DNA from: Clitopilus passeckerianus
Taxonomy: Eukaryota > Basidiomycota > Agaricomycetes > Agaricales > Entolomataceae
DNA length: 64,000 nucleotides
Direction of reading: 5' to 3'
Assembly: GCA_944990035.1 (NCBI GenBank)
Contig: CALYLX010000141.1
Location: 372,001 to 436,000, forward strand
The notes below the pieces were generated by a model, which saw only the letters and a list, made by a program, of their open reading frames with translations, did not search any database and was not told where the DNA came from. This document shows positions 24,061-35,251 of the stretch, piece by piece. The position numbers and the translations under genes were made by a program. Numbering within the stretch: position 1 is the first letter of the stretch; each line of letters starts with the position of its first letter.

Positions 24061-25620
24061 AATCCCACACTCTCCTTCGTCGTTCTCACTTCCTCCAGAG
24101 CTTGAGTACATATCAATGACACCATGACGCATTCCCAGCAGGCGATACTCAAAACCATGGGCAACAAGTGCCGCATAAGGCCTAAGGGCTGAACAAGCTT
24201 GATGAAGAACTATTCGTCCATCCCACCATGTTGTCGAATTCCGCCTACGAAAAGTGGCCAGCCAACATTCGTTTCTCCAGCCCTACAAGATCTCCATTCA
24301 GAGCTTGCAGTACGCTTGAATGTGTAGCTTAGGCACCGTCACGGTCTCTTTCCCGGCTACTCTCTCTCATCCCTCTGCTAGTGCAAACGATCATCCATCG
24401 TCCCGTTTGCTGCTGAAGCACACCTTCCTCCTGGCTTCCCTGGACTTAGCGCAGGCAGGAAACACGGGCCAAACATCTCATCCTTCTGTCTGTTCTCAGC
24501 AGACATGGGCGGGCAGATGAGTGCTACCAATATATATGAAGGCAGCGAACCGGTGTTTGGAAACGCCAGAATCGATGAGCATATTGGGACCTCATAGGTA
24601 CTTCCTCATATTTCATGGCGGGAAAACGAGCTTCAATTTAATTGGCTTTTTAGCTGTTGATCACTACATGGGAACGGGAAGACATCTACGACATCCGCCC
24701 CCTCAACCCCAACGCGACCAATAATACGAGCACTTCTGTTCCCTGCTCCTACCTACCGGCCTCGTCGAACGACTTCCCGGACATATTTACCTTCTCAGGT
24801 CAGGAGACGTACGCGTTAGCACCTGGCTTCAACCCCTCGCATTCCTCAGTCACATTCAATACACCCGTCACAACATGAGCGGCTTATGCTCATGCTTCGG
24901 GACATGCGCCGAAATAGAACCCATAATCGTTGTTAGCATGCACTATGGCTGCCAGCTCGCATGTTACCGGAATTAGCATGCTGTCGACCAGATTTGCTAC
25001 ATCCGTGTTCCCATCCCCGATGCGCTCCAGCTCCCACTTCACCTGTCCCCCAATCTTTCCCCTTTGCCGCACCAACAACCCTTGCCTGGCCCGGCATGCA
25101 TACCTCCACCTTAGGATTTACGCAGTCGATTCCAGTCCACATCGTCCCAAAGCAAGTTATGGTCTACCATGGGGACTATTCATCCAGCGTTCAAGGCCTA
25201 CAACGAGCTGGCTTATGCAGAAGAGCAACTGAAGTTCCCAGCATCACACCCCGAGCTGTCACAGCCCAAGCAGCGCCTGTCAATTTCACTGCCCATCCTC
25301 CGCCAAATTCTCAAGCGGCAGCCGGCTGTCAGTCATTTTGCACCTTATTCGTGCAGTCAACTTCATGAAAACTGCAAGTACAATCTATCGTACTGTCCAC
25401 TTCTCGAAGCGTTTCCAAGGACCCTATATCCTCCTACCGTGTGCGAGCCGCCACCCGCCAGGGTTTCTCTACGTTCTGCTGGCCTCTCGTTGACAGCTGG
25501 TGAACGTGCCGTGAGCGAGAAACACAGGCGAAAACTTCATAGTCTTCTGATGTTCCCAGCGCATAGGCATAGGCATACCTAGCCCAACATCGTTTTTATG
25601 AAGGATGCGGTTCTTGAAGC
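24061..25620 (+). pseudogene. Decayed gene of family 5, unit 1 copy
   Basis: The best piece is the 137-codon frame at 25,169-25,582: it includes HPAFKAYNELAYAEEQLKFP, then a Pro/Leu-rich middle and a His/Arg-rich end. In unit 2 the same exon (about 56,245-56,600) has an in-frame TGA shortly after the first 40 codons. Upstream pieces near 24,700-25,160 correspond to 55,740-56,240. If the unit 1 frame is still expressed, it could encode a small protein. No domain is recognised. Confidence 0.35.
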
Positions 25621-27400
25621 AAGGCTCAAATTCACCAAGTACTCAAGAGGGAGGAGGGATGAATTGAAGCGAGTTTGAGAGTCGGACGTCTATTATTGGC
25701 GTCTATGCATGCTAGAAAAGGTAATTCCAATTTTTCAAAGAAAAATATCCAAACATCTAACGTTCCCTCTCTAGGCCTTTAACGACACAGAAACTCCAGG
25801 ACTCTATCCTATCCCAATGCTGCCGGAGCCGTGGCTCCCGTTGTCGCTCCCCTAGCCTGAGCCCTGCACGCGATAGAGCCCTAACGAGCTAAATGGCCGT
25901 ACCGAGAACACGTCTGGTTTGACTTGAAGAAGCACCATATCCTTGGCTTCATGCGTTTGCAACTGCGGGCATACTCTACACGGCTACCCTTCGCATCAAG
26001 ACCCGTTTCACGGTCGATGCAACGCATTTCCTGCATCGTTGTCCGCCTTAAGGATCCCACTGTCTCGCTGCGGTCCGGGATGCTTGCAAGCATACGGCGC
26101 TGTTGGCGGTTGAGACACGTTGATTCCTCCCGTTTTGGCGGAATAGTAGACCGTCATAGTCAATATCAGCCTTAGGGGGTCGCCACTTCGCCGCCGCCAG
26201 TGCCTTATCGGAGTTCAGATTGCCTTCGAGTTCGAGGGCCCAAGGCTCGGGTGATGCAAGGGGCAGTTGGCTTTTCTGCTGAAACTGTGCGGGCAGAATG
26301 TACCTACCATATATCTTTGGACATTCTTCGTTTACGTTCCGTGTCTGCACCCATTTACTTCCGCATTGTTATTGTTTTATCGAACCTATAAACTTCATTC
26401 TTCTTGCTACTTCATATCTATGGTCTATTCCTTGCCTCCTATAGATACCGCGGTTCATTCATTGCTTCCTTTGGATACCACTGGTGATACTCATACCGCT
26501 ATTTGCTACTTACAAGAACCCTCTACGTATAGAGCACAATATTTATCTGGCCTGGCACGATACAACACTCTTGCAGCCTTTACTCGCTGACTTTCCCCTA
26601 GCCTCCAGGAGTCTGTCGTTAACACCCGTTTTACCCTGGCGTCCTTCACTTGGAACGAAGGCACATACTCCCGGAGCCAATGATAGCCTTGACCCCAGAG
26701 GGACGTACTCTCGAATGCGGGCTGTCGCTGTTTGCAGCAACACATTTGGAAAAAGTCATCGGGTATGTAATTTATCTCAAGAACACACGCACAGATATCT
26801 CATGAAGACTACTTTCTCTTACAGATTCGGACAGAATTGCTTATCGTTTGTACTGCGATAACAAGGAGCTCGGATTACACCTCGAGTCGACTCCGAAGTC
26901 GTCCTAGACCAGAAGGTGCTGGTGACTTAGGAATTCCGAAAAGCTGCGTTTGCGCCGTTCTATGGGGTATGTATCCCTCTATTGCTCTGAATGTCGATAA
27001 GAGCCTAATCATCAGAATGGTCAGGTTGGGATCAAGTTCCTTGCAGGTTGAGCAACCAAGTCCCTGCTCAGTATTAGAACCATACTCCTCTCAAGGCTTG
27101 GACTGGGATCAAGGTTGTCGAAAATCTCAAATACGAACTTGAACGATCCCTCAGCAGTACCATCTCCCGGTAATTGGACCTTGATATCTCCAAACGAAGC
27201 CAATAATACTCCTGAAGAGCGTTCGCTGCGCAGCCTGAAGATTGTCAAAAATATAGGAGGCATGGTCCGCCGAGTAGGTTCCATCTGCTTCGTTCGCAGT
27301 GTCAATACTGATGACTGCGCTTTTCTGTAGCCGGCTCCATCCACCCGCGGGCTCACACATCCTATGACGAGACAAGCGTACTGTCAAACTCGCTGGGTTC
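25621..27400 (+). pseudogene. Decayed gene of family 1, second locus of unit 1
   Basis: Homologous to the block at 480-2200 but more diverged: an exon near 25,790 (GLYPIPM), an exon with EGRTLECGLSLFAATHLEKV (about 26,695-26,760), an intron of about 60 nt, then DRIAYRLYCDNKELGLHLES (about 26,826-26,885) followed by a stop and frameshift, and a coiled-coil-like piece VVENLKYELERSLSS (near 27,115). The unit 2 copy is at about 57,200-58,760. Function unknown. Confidence 0.5.
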
Positions 27401-28590
27401 CAGGAAGTTCAACGTGCTCATACCGTTCTCGTCGAGGCAGGGAACTTCTTTGGTCCAAATCCATAGTACCTTACTCGCAAGACACGTTATGCAAGAATGT
27501 TCAGCAAACCAAGTTGTTCTGCCATTAGTTGCTGCCAGCGTAGCCAACTGTCGATCACCGCGTCCGCCAAACAGGACCTTCCTCCTCGCCTACCGTGAAC
27601 TCTATCACAGGCAGGAAACATGACCTGAACTTCTCATCGTTTTGCCTGCTCTCAGCAGAGACGCACAGGCCGACGAGTGCCAACACACCACTACGAAAAC
27701 GTATAGCCCAAGTTTGCGTGTGGCAGCACACTGCTGTATAGAACACCAGAATCGACGGGCATATTGGGATCTTGTGGGTAATTTCTTCATGCAGACAACG
27801 ATTTTGAATCTAATCCCGCCTTTTAGCACCACCTTTCCGGAAAATAACCACCGCATCTACCCCTTCAACCAGAGCAAGAACATGAGCACCTACTTATGCC
27901 ATTAACGCCGACCTCCATCTCCGGTTTTGTGATGGACGACTTCCATGGCACATTTCCCTTATATGTCGGGGAGCGTGCTGCACCAGCGCCTGGCTTCAAC
28001 GCTCATGCTTTTCCTGGACCTACCTGCTCACCAGCGCATGAATGGCACTGGGATAGGCTCCTGGTCCGCCTTCGAGATATTTGCCGAAATCAACCCATAT
28101 TCATATCCATGGTGCTCCAGGACTGTGCCTCTGCGTTTACCGCATTCTCAACTACCCCTCGTCCCGGGAGCTTCGTACTCCAGCGGATCTCAAATCCTGG
28201 TCCTAACAGGCCTCACTGCTTTACGTCCGCTGGGTTGACGATCCCTCCTTCAAACCAATGTGAATCCGTTCACATTAAAGGTCTACGGCCTTAGGCCTTC
28301 CTCGATGTTCATCGCGACTGGGCTCCAGGGTGCAGTTTCTTGACATAAAACTTGTTATCGTATTCCCATACTCAAGCACATACGAACCTTCCTGCCTGTG
28401 TTCCGTATTGGATTGTACACGCCGATATTTGCCATTACATACAACTCGCGGCCGTTCACTTTCCCTCTTATTCGTCACTACTTTTACGAGGTGTTACTGT
28501 CCTGCTAGTTTAAATACTAACCTGCTATTATTTCACCAATGTACTTGAAGTGGATCGATGCGAAATCTGAATTCATTATTCAATTTATTG
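27401..28590 (+). pseudogene. Decayed C-terminal exon of family 5 type, unit 1
   Basis: A frame at 27,896-28,294 contains MDDFHGTFPLYVGERAAPAP and RLLVRLRDICRNQPIFISMV. The unit 2 copy (59,103-59,489) is identical for the first 50 residues, then shifts frame. More diverged relatives occur near 24,780-25,080, 55,800-56,160 and 56,940-57,130. The protein is not recognised. Confidence 0.4.
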
Positions 28591-28687
28591 AAGATCATGG
28601 ATGAGTCCAAGGAGGCGATACGTGACGTGTGAGGTCACACCGTTTGCTTTCTCCCAACTCCTGATGAAGGGCGATGGAAAACGACAG

Positions 28688-31380
28688 AGTAGGGCGAACA
28701 TTAGGCCAACTCGACCCCATATTGGTGGGTTCCCAACCAGGCGCTATATGCCGACTCCGGCCTCCTTGAATCCGAATCAACACTTGAAAATGTGAAATCT
28801 TTCTCAGCAGCAAATCTTCCTCGATCTTCCTCTGGTTCTGCTCGTCAACCAACATTATACGCGCCACATTCAAGCCTTCCAGTACTCTACAGCCATTGTA
28901 GCTCTACTTTAGGGCCCTCGCAAACGAACAAGACAACAAATCTTGTCACTTCTTCCTCCCCAACCTCCTGCCAATGAACTCCAACAGATGAAAACAACAA
29001 TTGGCGCTTTCTCCGAAGCACTTGTCTCGAGCACCGAGGTTGAAGTCCTCAGAGTGTCTGAGATGAAGATGAGAGCGAGGAGGGATGAATAGAGAGATGT
29101 TGACAGGCGTCAAAATGCGGATGGTTGTCTTTTACGCCTGAACCTCGAGGCCGTATGCAAGTAGAGGTAAATTTTCCATTTATTTTTCACGAGAAATGTA
29201 CGGATATCTAACTTTCTTCTTCCAGACGTCGGATGAAGTATTGGAAACCTCGGACTCTATCCCATTCCGGGGCCGCTAGAAGAATCGCTCCTGGCCATGG
29301 TACGGCTCCCATTGGAAACCCCAAGCACCCGACAGAACCCTAACGACCCATGGACATAGTGGCTCACTCGAATACGCACCAGATCCTTTAACTCATGCGG
29401 CGAATACATGGGCTCACCCTCGCACCATGACCCATTTCAAACATCGGGGAGACACCTCTCCTGAACCGTTATCCGGCTGAAGATACCAGTCCCCCTGCAG
29501 TCGACCCTCTGCAGCTTGGAGTCTTCACAAGCATACGCGGTTTAATCTTCAAGACACCGTTGTCATCGATGTCCCGCAGTTCGCCAAAATCCAACGCCCT
29601 TGTGGCCACCATGGGCATGGGCCCTATAGACTCCTGACCTGGTGACCTCCGTTGTTCAGCTTACTCCAAAGTCTAGTTCGGGTTTATGCTCCAGGCCACA
29701 CCACGGTCATATCTCTGCTGGAAATGGGATGACAGACCTACCTTACATTTTCGGACTCTTTGCTTACATTACGTATCCACGTTGAGGTCAAGTTCCCAAA
29801 TCCATATGTTTCACTGTTCTCCCTACTTCACCCTCACGGCCTTTTTCCCACTTCACACAGATACCGCAAGTTAAGAGCTGTATCGTTACTTACAGTGTCT
29901 CAAACACGTACACAGTACATTACATACATGGCACCACAGCCCCGGAGCGTGAACTGCTGACATCTTTCCAGCCTCCAGGAATCTGCTATTTCGCTGCCAC
30001 CCTTTGGCGCTCGTTACTCGGAACGGAAACCACCAGCTTCTGCGAAAAACCTACTTCTCGACCGCTGACTGTCGCTGCCTGCTGCGACGAGTGTCTCAAA
30101 AAATCTTTAGGTATGCATTCATCTCAAGGAAATACGAACAGATATCTTATGAAAGCCAATTATCTCTCTTGCAGGCAGAAACTCCAATCAGCTAAACTAT
30201 GGCGACGAGAAGCTTGGGCTGCTCCTCAAGTTGGCTCCGAAGTTGTCCTGGACAAGAAGAACGCGCTGGTGACCTGAACCTGGAGGAAGAGGTTTATAGG
30301 CTGGCATAGCGCCGTGTCACAAGGTATGTATTCTTCTCGCCGACATGTTTTCAAGATCCTGACTAACTATTTGAACAGGCCTGGCATGAAGCTTCATGCA
30401 GTTCACCTATTCAAGGATTCATCTCCATGCTCCATATCGGAGCTGTATTCTTCCCAAGCTTGGGTCGAGTGGACTCGGTCGAGAAGTTCTCGAATACGGA
30501 GCTTGCCAAGATACTCCTCGTCCGGCAATCTGGCCTCAATAATCTCGATTGCAGTCGGCAATGCTATGGAGGAGTACAACCTAAGTCCCCTGAGGAAAGT
30601 CAAACCATAAACATGTTGTGGGTTGTGAAGGTCGAGTAAGTTCCATCTACTTCGTGTGCAGTGTCAAGACTAATGACAGTCCTCCTCCGCAGCTTCGGGA
30701 GTGCCAACATGGCCATGCGAACTTTGCCACCTATAGCAAGACATGCTCGTTGCTATGCCTGGCTGGCCTTCAAGTAGAAGTACCCGACCTGGTAATATCC
30801 TTCATAGTGTGGCGTCAGGGTTTTGTTGGCCCACATCCGTATTACCCTACTTGCAAGATGCACTGCGCAAGAGTGTTTAGCAAACCCAGGTTGAATGTGC
30901 CTGTCAAACCCCCATGAAGGTATGCTCGTCTTTTGGGGGCCTAATTCCCATGACTCACTCATACTTTTAGCAGAACGCATGCAGTCGTCAGATGCATGAT
31001 ATCACCTCAAGAACTTGCAGGGAAGACCAAGCCTGGAGATTTTGACCGTTACTGCACACTGGTCATCAACCTGGTTCAACCCTATCGACTTCAGTTTCAC
31101 GGTGGCCTCGGTGCCCATCATACGGAAACGACCTTGGCCGGAGAAGCTCCGGCGATGGGACTGAACTGGACTCACTTGGAAGACACGCCTTCTCGTCCCC
31201 GCCTCGGCTTACGAATATCCACTCAATTGGACATTCATTGGCAAAGTCTCTCTCAACTTCCTGGAAGATCTCTATGGATCCTGCCTTCAATGTTGCTTTA
31301 AGGGTGGGTGTCGATGATCTCGTTTGCGTACGATTCTGACTGATGATGATTCCCCAGGCTCCCTCTACCTGAATGCCCCG
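28688..31380 (+). pseudogene. Decayed gene of family 1, unit 2 first locus
   Basis: Counterpart of 1-2690. The clearest surviving exon is around 30,693-30,914, reading HANFATYSKTCSLLCLAGLQ and on through VPDLVISFIVWRQGFVGPHP, without internal stops and with plausible splice sites on either side. The next exon, at about 30,996-31,301, stays open for 101 codons (LVINLVQPYRLQFHGGLGAH). Upstream exons carry stops and frameshifts. Function unknown. Confidence 0.5.
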
Positions 31381-33390
31381 ACGGAGGATTGAAAGCTGGC
31401 ACTACGTTACTGCCTTAGCTTATACGAGTCCAATTCCGCCTCAAGGCTCGGGAGCAATGGAGCTCGAGACTCCGGTCTACATATCTAACCAGGTCCAATA
31501 TGAGACTTGTAATCTCAGTTTGCGACTCTTATTCGGCGGCGTCGGGTGCTGCTAGCTTCCCTCAGTGACACCGCCCTCTTCGCCAACAAGCCTTGTCAAG
31601 CATGCTCACCTCTACGTATCTCCTGGTTCTCCGCCGCCATTGACACAGGCGGGCGCGAGCCAGACAAGGCTAGCAAGACGGAGGCAAAGAGGACGGATAC
31701 GCCAACGTGGACCTTTCAAAGTTGTTCTACGCAACTAGAGTCACGAGCGGACGGGAGCATCGTCACATCCCCCATTCCTCTTCCCTTCCTAACCGCTTAC
31801 CAAGGCCACTCCACTTGTCTGGCTCCCGACATGTGATCAAAACACTACCCAGCAAAATCTATCTCATGGAAGCCAATCATCCTCGACAGAGGGTTGGCGG
31901 GATACGGGACGTGATATGGGCCATTGAGGTCGAGTAGGTTCTATCTATTTCGTTTGCAGCGTCAATACTGATGAGAGCTGTCTTCCGCAGCTTCACGGCG
32001 CCCCACTTACTCATATGAACTTCGCCACCTATAACAAGACTTACTCGCTGCTATGCCGCCTGTGTTTGGTGGCTTTGAAGTATCCGACCCGGTCGTACTC
32101 TTCATACCGAGGCCTCAAGATTTCGGTGGCCCAGGCTCATGTTACTCTACTTGCAAGATGAGTTCGGAAGACGCGTCTCTTTGTCATTGGCCCGAACTAG
32201 GAGCGTCCATCCAGTCATTCACGTCTCAGCAATATCATCCAGGCGTAGACCTCCGTCTAGTGCTAGGCACTATGTTTCGTCAAGTTTGGAGGATCTCCAT
32301 AGACCTGCATTCAATGCTGCTACTCCGAGGGGGTAGGTAGTGATCATCCCGTTTACATACGCTTTTGACTGATGATGATGAATTCTCTAGCATCTCTTCG
32401 TTTGAAGGTTCATCCGTTTGAGGATACAAGTCTGGCGCCACTTGACGGTCTAGGTCATGCGAGCTCAATCCACTTTTAAGCTTCCGAAGCAACAGGGCTC
32501 TACACATGGAGTTCGCATACCCAAGGTGGTCCAGTGTTGGGATCCATAGTTTTAGGCCCTTCCCGCTGCCGGCCGGCTTCACTCTCATTCCCGGGCTCCT
32601 ACCACAGTCATACGAGCAGAGAACCTGTCTGAAGCCAGGTTTACCACGACCAGGCCGTCCTCCCATCAGCCAGCCATCGTCAAGCATAGAAACCCAAACC
32701 TGCTCACACCAACGCTCGCTTCTGGTATATCTATACCACCAAATACCATGGAGCTGCATTGTTACTGGCGTCCATCGGCAGGATTGGGCTAATGCAAACC
32801 ACCAATAATGCCCTTTCAGAGCTGTGTGTCCTCGGAGTCTCAAATAGATGGGGACCCCTGGACCACGTCAGTTTCCTGGCCCACCATGACCCGCTGCATC
32901 ACCACATACCCTCCGCCACCGTCGCGAAGGTCGTCGCCTTTCAATGAATTCCAGATTCACGACCGTCCTCCCAAGCACCACCCAGCAAGGCCTGACACAA
33001 ATTTATGCTTCGTCTGTTGCAACCTTGCCGTTGCTCAGACCTACTCGTGTTGTTCTCGTCACCCTCCCGTTCCGGAGTCAGTATGACTCAGTGGTTGGAT
33101 GGCCATACCTCCCACCAACAGCCCTCTGCGCATGTGAAACGAGTTGCAGCTGGTGGTTATTTTTGTTGCAAACGTGTGGTGAACCACGAAATGGGACGGG
33201 TTGGTGAAAATGGAAGTCGGGCGCATGCTCCAGAGAAGCCTCGATTCAGGATAGGGAGGACTGCGCGAAGGAGAAGCTGTTCGTCTTGAGACCCCATAGA
33301 AGCAAGAACACTCATGACCAACCTGCCAGACCCGCCTTCCCGAGTGTCCTTGGCGCTTCAGCCCACCCTTCCCCACCCACATTTCACGTC
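31381..33390 (+). pseudogene. Decayed 3' module of family 1 and unassigned DNA, unit 2
   Basis: Counterpart of 2691-4990. It repeats the module ending in FVVGPN-type sequence in broken form (31,980-32,400), then a stretch near 32,500-33,390 holding only short frames. The reverse frame at 33,059-33,382 shares the stretch MRRGLLVGGMAIQ with 4581-4925 of unit 1, but the rest is not conserved in register. Confidence 0.4.
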
Positions 33391-33729
33391 ATGAACGCAA
33401 CCTCTTCTCCTGAAATCCATCTGCAGGGAGCCAATGATGCGTGATTCTACGCTATTGCCTCACCCCGCTTCTCCCATATGCCCACCCCCCTTCATATGTC
33501 TACTACACCTCAATCACCAGGTGATGCCAAAACCAGGAGCGCCTCGACTCTGAGGATTCAATATGTGCGGCGTCTCCTGTTTGGTGCCATGGCGTCGGTT
33601 TTCTTCGTAACGGCGAACCATTTCCTTCTTACGCCTCTGTTTGAAATGGCTGAGGGAAAACTGGTGCAGCGGTTACTCAGAATGGATGATGCAGAGGGAC
33701 CCAAGGAGAGGGCTGACATTAGACCATAG
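33391..33729 (+). CDS. Possible two-exon short membrane protein (80 aa), unit 2
   Basis: Exons 33391-33440 and 33537-33729 with a 96-nt intron mirror the unit 1 model at 4994-5334. Hydrophobic core FGAMASVFFVTANHFLLTPL. One codon is lost relative to unit 1 in the acidic tail. The excess of amino-acid-changing differences argues for weak or no constraint, so this may be a non-functional remnant. Confidence 0.3.
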
Positions 33730-33844
33730 ACAGCATAAGGAGGAAGAAAACAATGTAGTTCAGAATAGAAATGATGAGTTAGACGAAAGCGTATTGTGGG
33801 ATCTGTGTCAAGAAAGACGACAACTACTTGTGCGGGTGTTTACC

Positions 33845-35085
33845 ATTACGAGTCTGAGGTGTCAACGAGGATTCGTTCTTTACCCATGGGTTTTGGTCTC
33901 TTCGCTTTAATCCGTATTTTTCACGGTTATGTAATTGTTAAGTATATTTTCTCATTTTTTGATTGGCCCTAATGAGTTCTTTTTTGTATTTTCCACCCTT
34001 CGTTGCCAAACTCTTGATGCTATCACTTCTCCGCCTGCCATACATGGTATCAATTTGGATTTTTGATCGCGTTTTTGATCTCTCGTCGTTCAACGTTCAA
34101 CCTCCAACGAAGCTATCCTGCGTTGAGACCTAGCTGCATTTCCCTGCAATCGCCACGAGCTCTCCTCGCAATTCTATCACTTTTGATTCCTCCTCCAGCC
34201 CCAACATCACGGCCGTGATGCTGTCCCGGCCTCGTGCCCTGCTATCAAGCCATCGCTGTGCAGGTTTCTGTCTCATAGCTCGATATCGTGATTGCACTCG
34301 CGGTCCTCTGAGCCAGATTGCTTCGAGGAAATTGAGTTAAAGTTATGCCACAACGGTGCCAAAGCCTATATTTACGTTCACCGGGTGACGAACCTATCGC
34401 GGCTTCCTTCCCAAGTTGAGCACTGCAGTCGAGGAACTTGAACTCGCCGACTCTCATACGTCAATTCGCGTACAATGGGCCGATTACGCTGCTGAGGAGG
34501 AGTAAATGACATGTGTCCTCCATGCCATCCGGCAAACTGCATTCCAAGAAGTTTCGAGCGGCCAATATTCACATCTCCTAGTACAGCTTCAACATGCGAC
34601 AGGACATTCGTGAGTATCTCGGTGAGGACAGCATCTGCCAGTAAAATGTTTTCTGACTCTCTTACCAGAAAATGTTCAGCACACTGAAGTAGGCTACCAC
34701 GCCCTTGCCATTGTCAGAGCACTCGCAATGTTTGTCTCTCGCCCAAGTGCCGCGATATGAGGCCGTTCTTGGGGAATTGCGGAGGTTAAGGTCTAGATCA
34801 TTCGTAGTTGTGATCATCTATGTGAACATAGTGGACTTCATGCGCTGATCATGGCCCTACTATGAGGATAATTGCCACCAACAAGCATTAGATTGACGGA
34901 TTCATGGAATGAATTGATCGTTGAGGGGATCAAGAATCGCTTGTGACAGGCTTGGGGTACGTAGAGTGTACTTACTATAGTCTGTCATTGACAAAATTTT
35001 GGCGTCTACAAGCCTCAAACGGGGCCTTCCCACTGAAGACTCGTAAATGCCAGCCGGCTCGGCCGGAATGGCCCGCCACCACAGG
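33845..35085. other. Unit-2-specific segment upstream of NLR-B, with a minus-strand gene fragment
   Basis: Unit 1 goes directly from GTGTACCAT to ACCAGTGTGTCTTC (5440-5463), so about 1.24 kb is extra here or was lost from unit 1. I found no convincing terminal repeats or target duplication. On the minus strand an open frame of 111 codons (34,713 to 34,378) reads through ENILLADAVLTEILTNVLSH and GDVNIGRSKLLGMQFAGWHG. It looks like real protein-coding sequence but has no start codon at its upstream end and no partner elsewhere in the window. Function is not recognised. Confidence 0.55.
34378..34713 (-). pseudogene. Minus-strand coding fragment, unknown protein
   Basis: Open for 111 codons and bounded upstream by a TGA. 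The first half, rich in Leu/Val/Glu, looks helical (LTEILTNVLSHVEAVLGDV). It is followed by GGHMSFTPPQQRN and a basic tail. Other frames upstream (34,817-34,714) also look coding-like, suggesting a frameshift. It is unlike any other block in the units, so it is probably a piece of an unrelated gene trapped upstream of NLR-B. Confidence 0.35.
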
Positions 35086-35158
35086 TACTAGTGTGTCTTC
35101 AAATGACCCGACAATGAACGCAAATAGACCGCTAATTGACCATGTTCTATCGATTAGG

Positions 35159-35251
35159 TAAGCAGGACCGACTTCATTCCAGCAATCTCGTTCACCCCTA
35201 TCTGAAGAACATTGCAACGTTGCTCATCTTTAACTCTGGTTATCTTTTATC
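35159..35251 (+). promoter_or_regulatory. Conserved proximal 5' flank of NLR-B
   Basis: Well conserved with 7319-7414. Here it continues without interruption into the older upstream sequence (35,085-35,158) that is split by two insertions in unit 1. No TATA box or other specific site can be assigned. Confidence 0.35.

Larger units (their letters stand above)
1..28687. repeat. Tandem segmental duplication, unit 1
   Basis: The first bases of the window recur at about 28,688 and, more diverged, at about 59,887. The material between recurs in the same order in unit 2. Collinear anchors are the NLR start codons (7415 and 35252), the NLR 3' flank (12,608 and 40,730), a block at 14,122 and 42,827, an almost identical block at 23,650 and 54,781, and a block at 27,896 and 59,103. 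The offset grows stepwise from about 27.8 to 31.2 kb, and the steps match insertions. The unit boundary is arbitrary because the homology runs past the window start. Confidence 0.92.

Noticed and set aside
33845..35085. Full transposon call for the unit-2-specific segment
   Set aside because: I could find neither terminal inverted repeats nor a target-site duplication, so deletion from unit 1 is equally possible.
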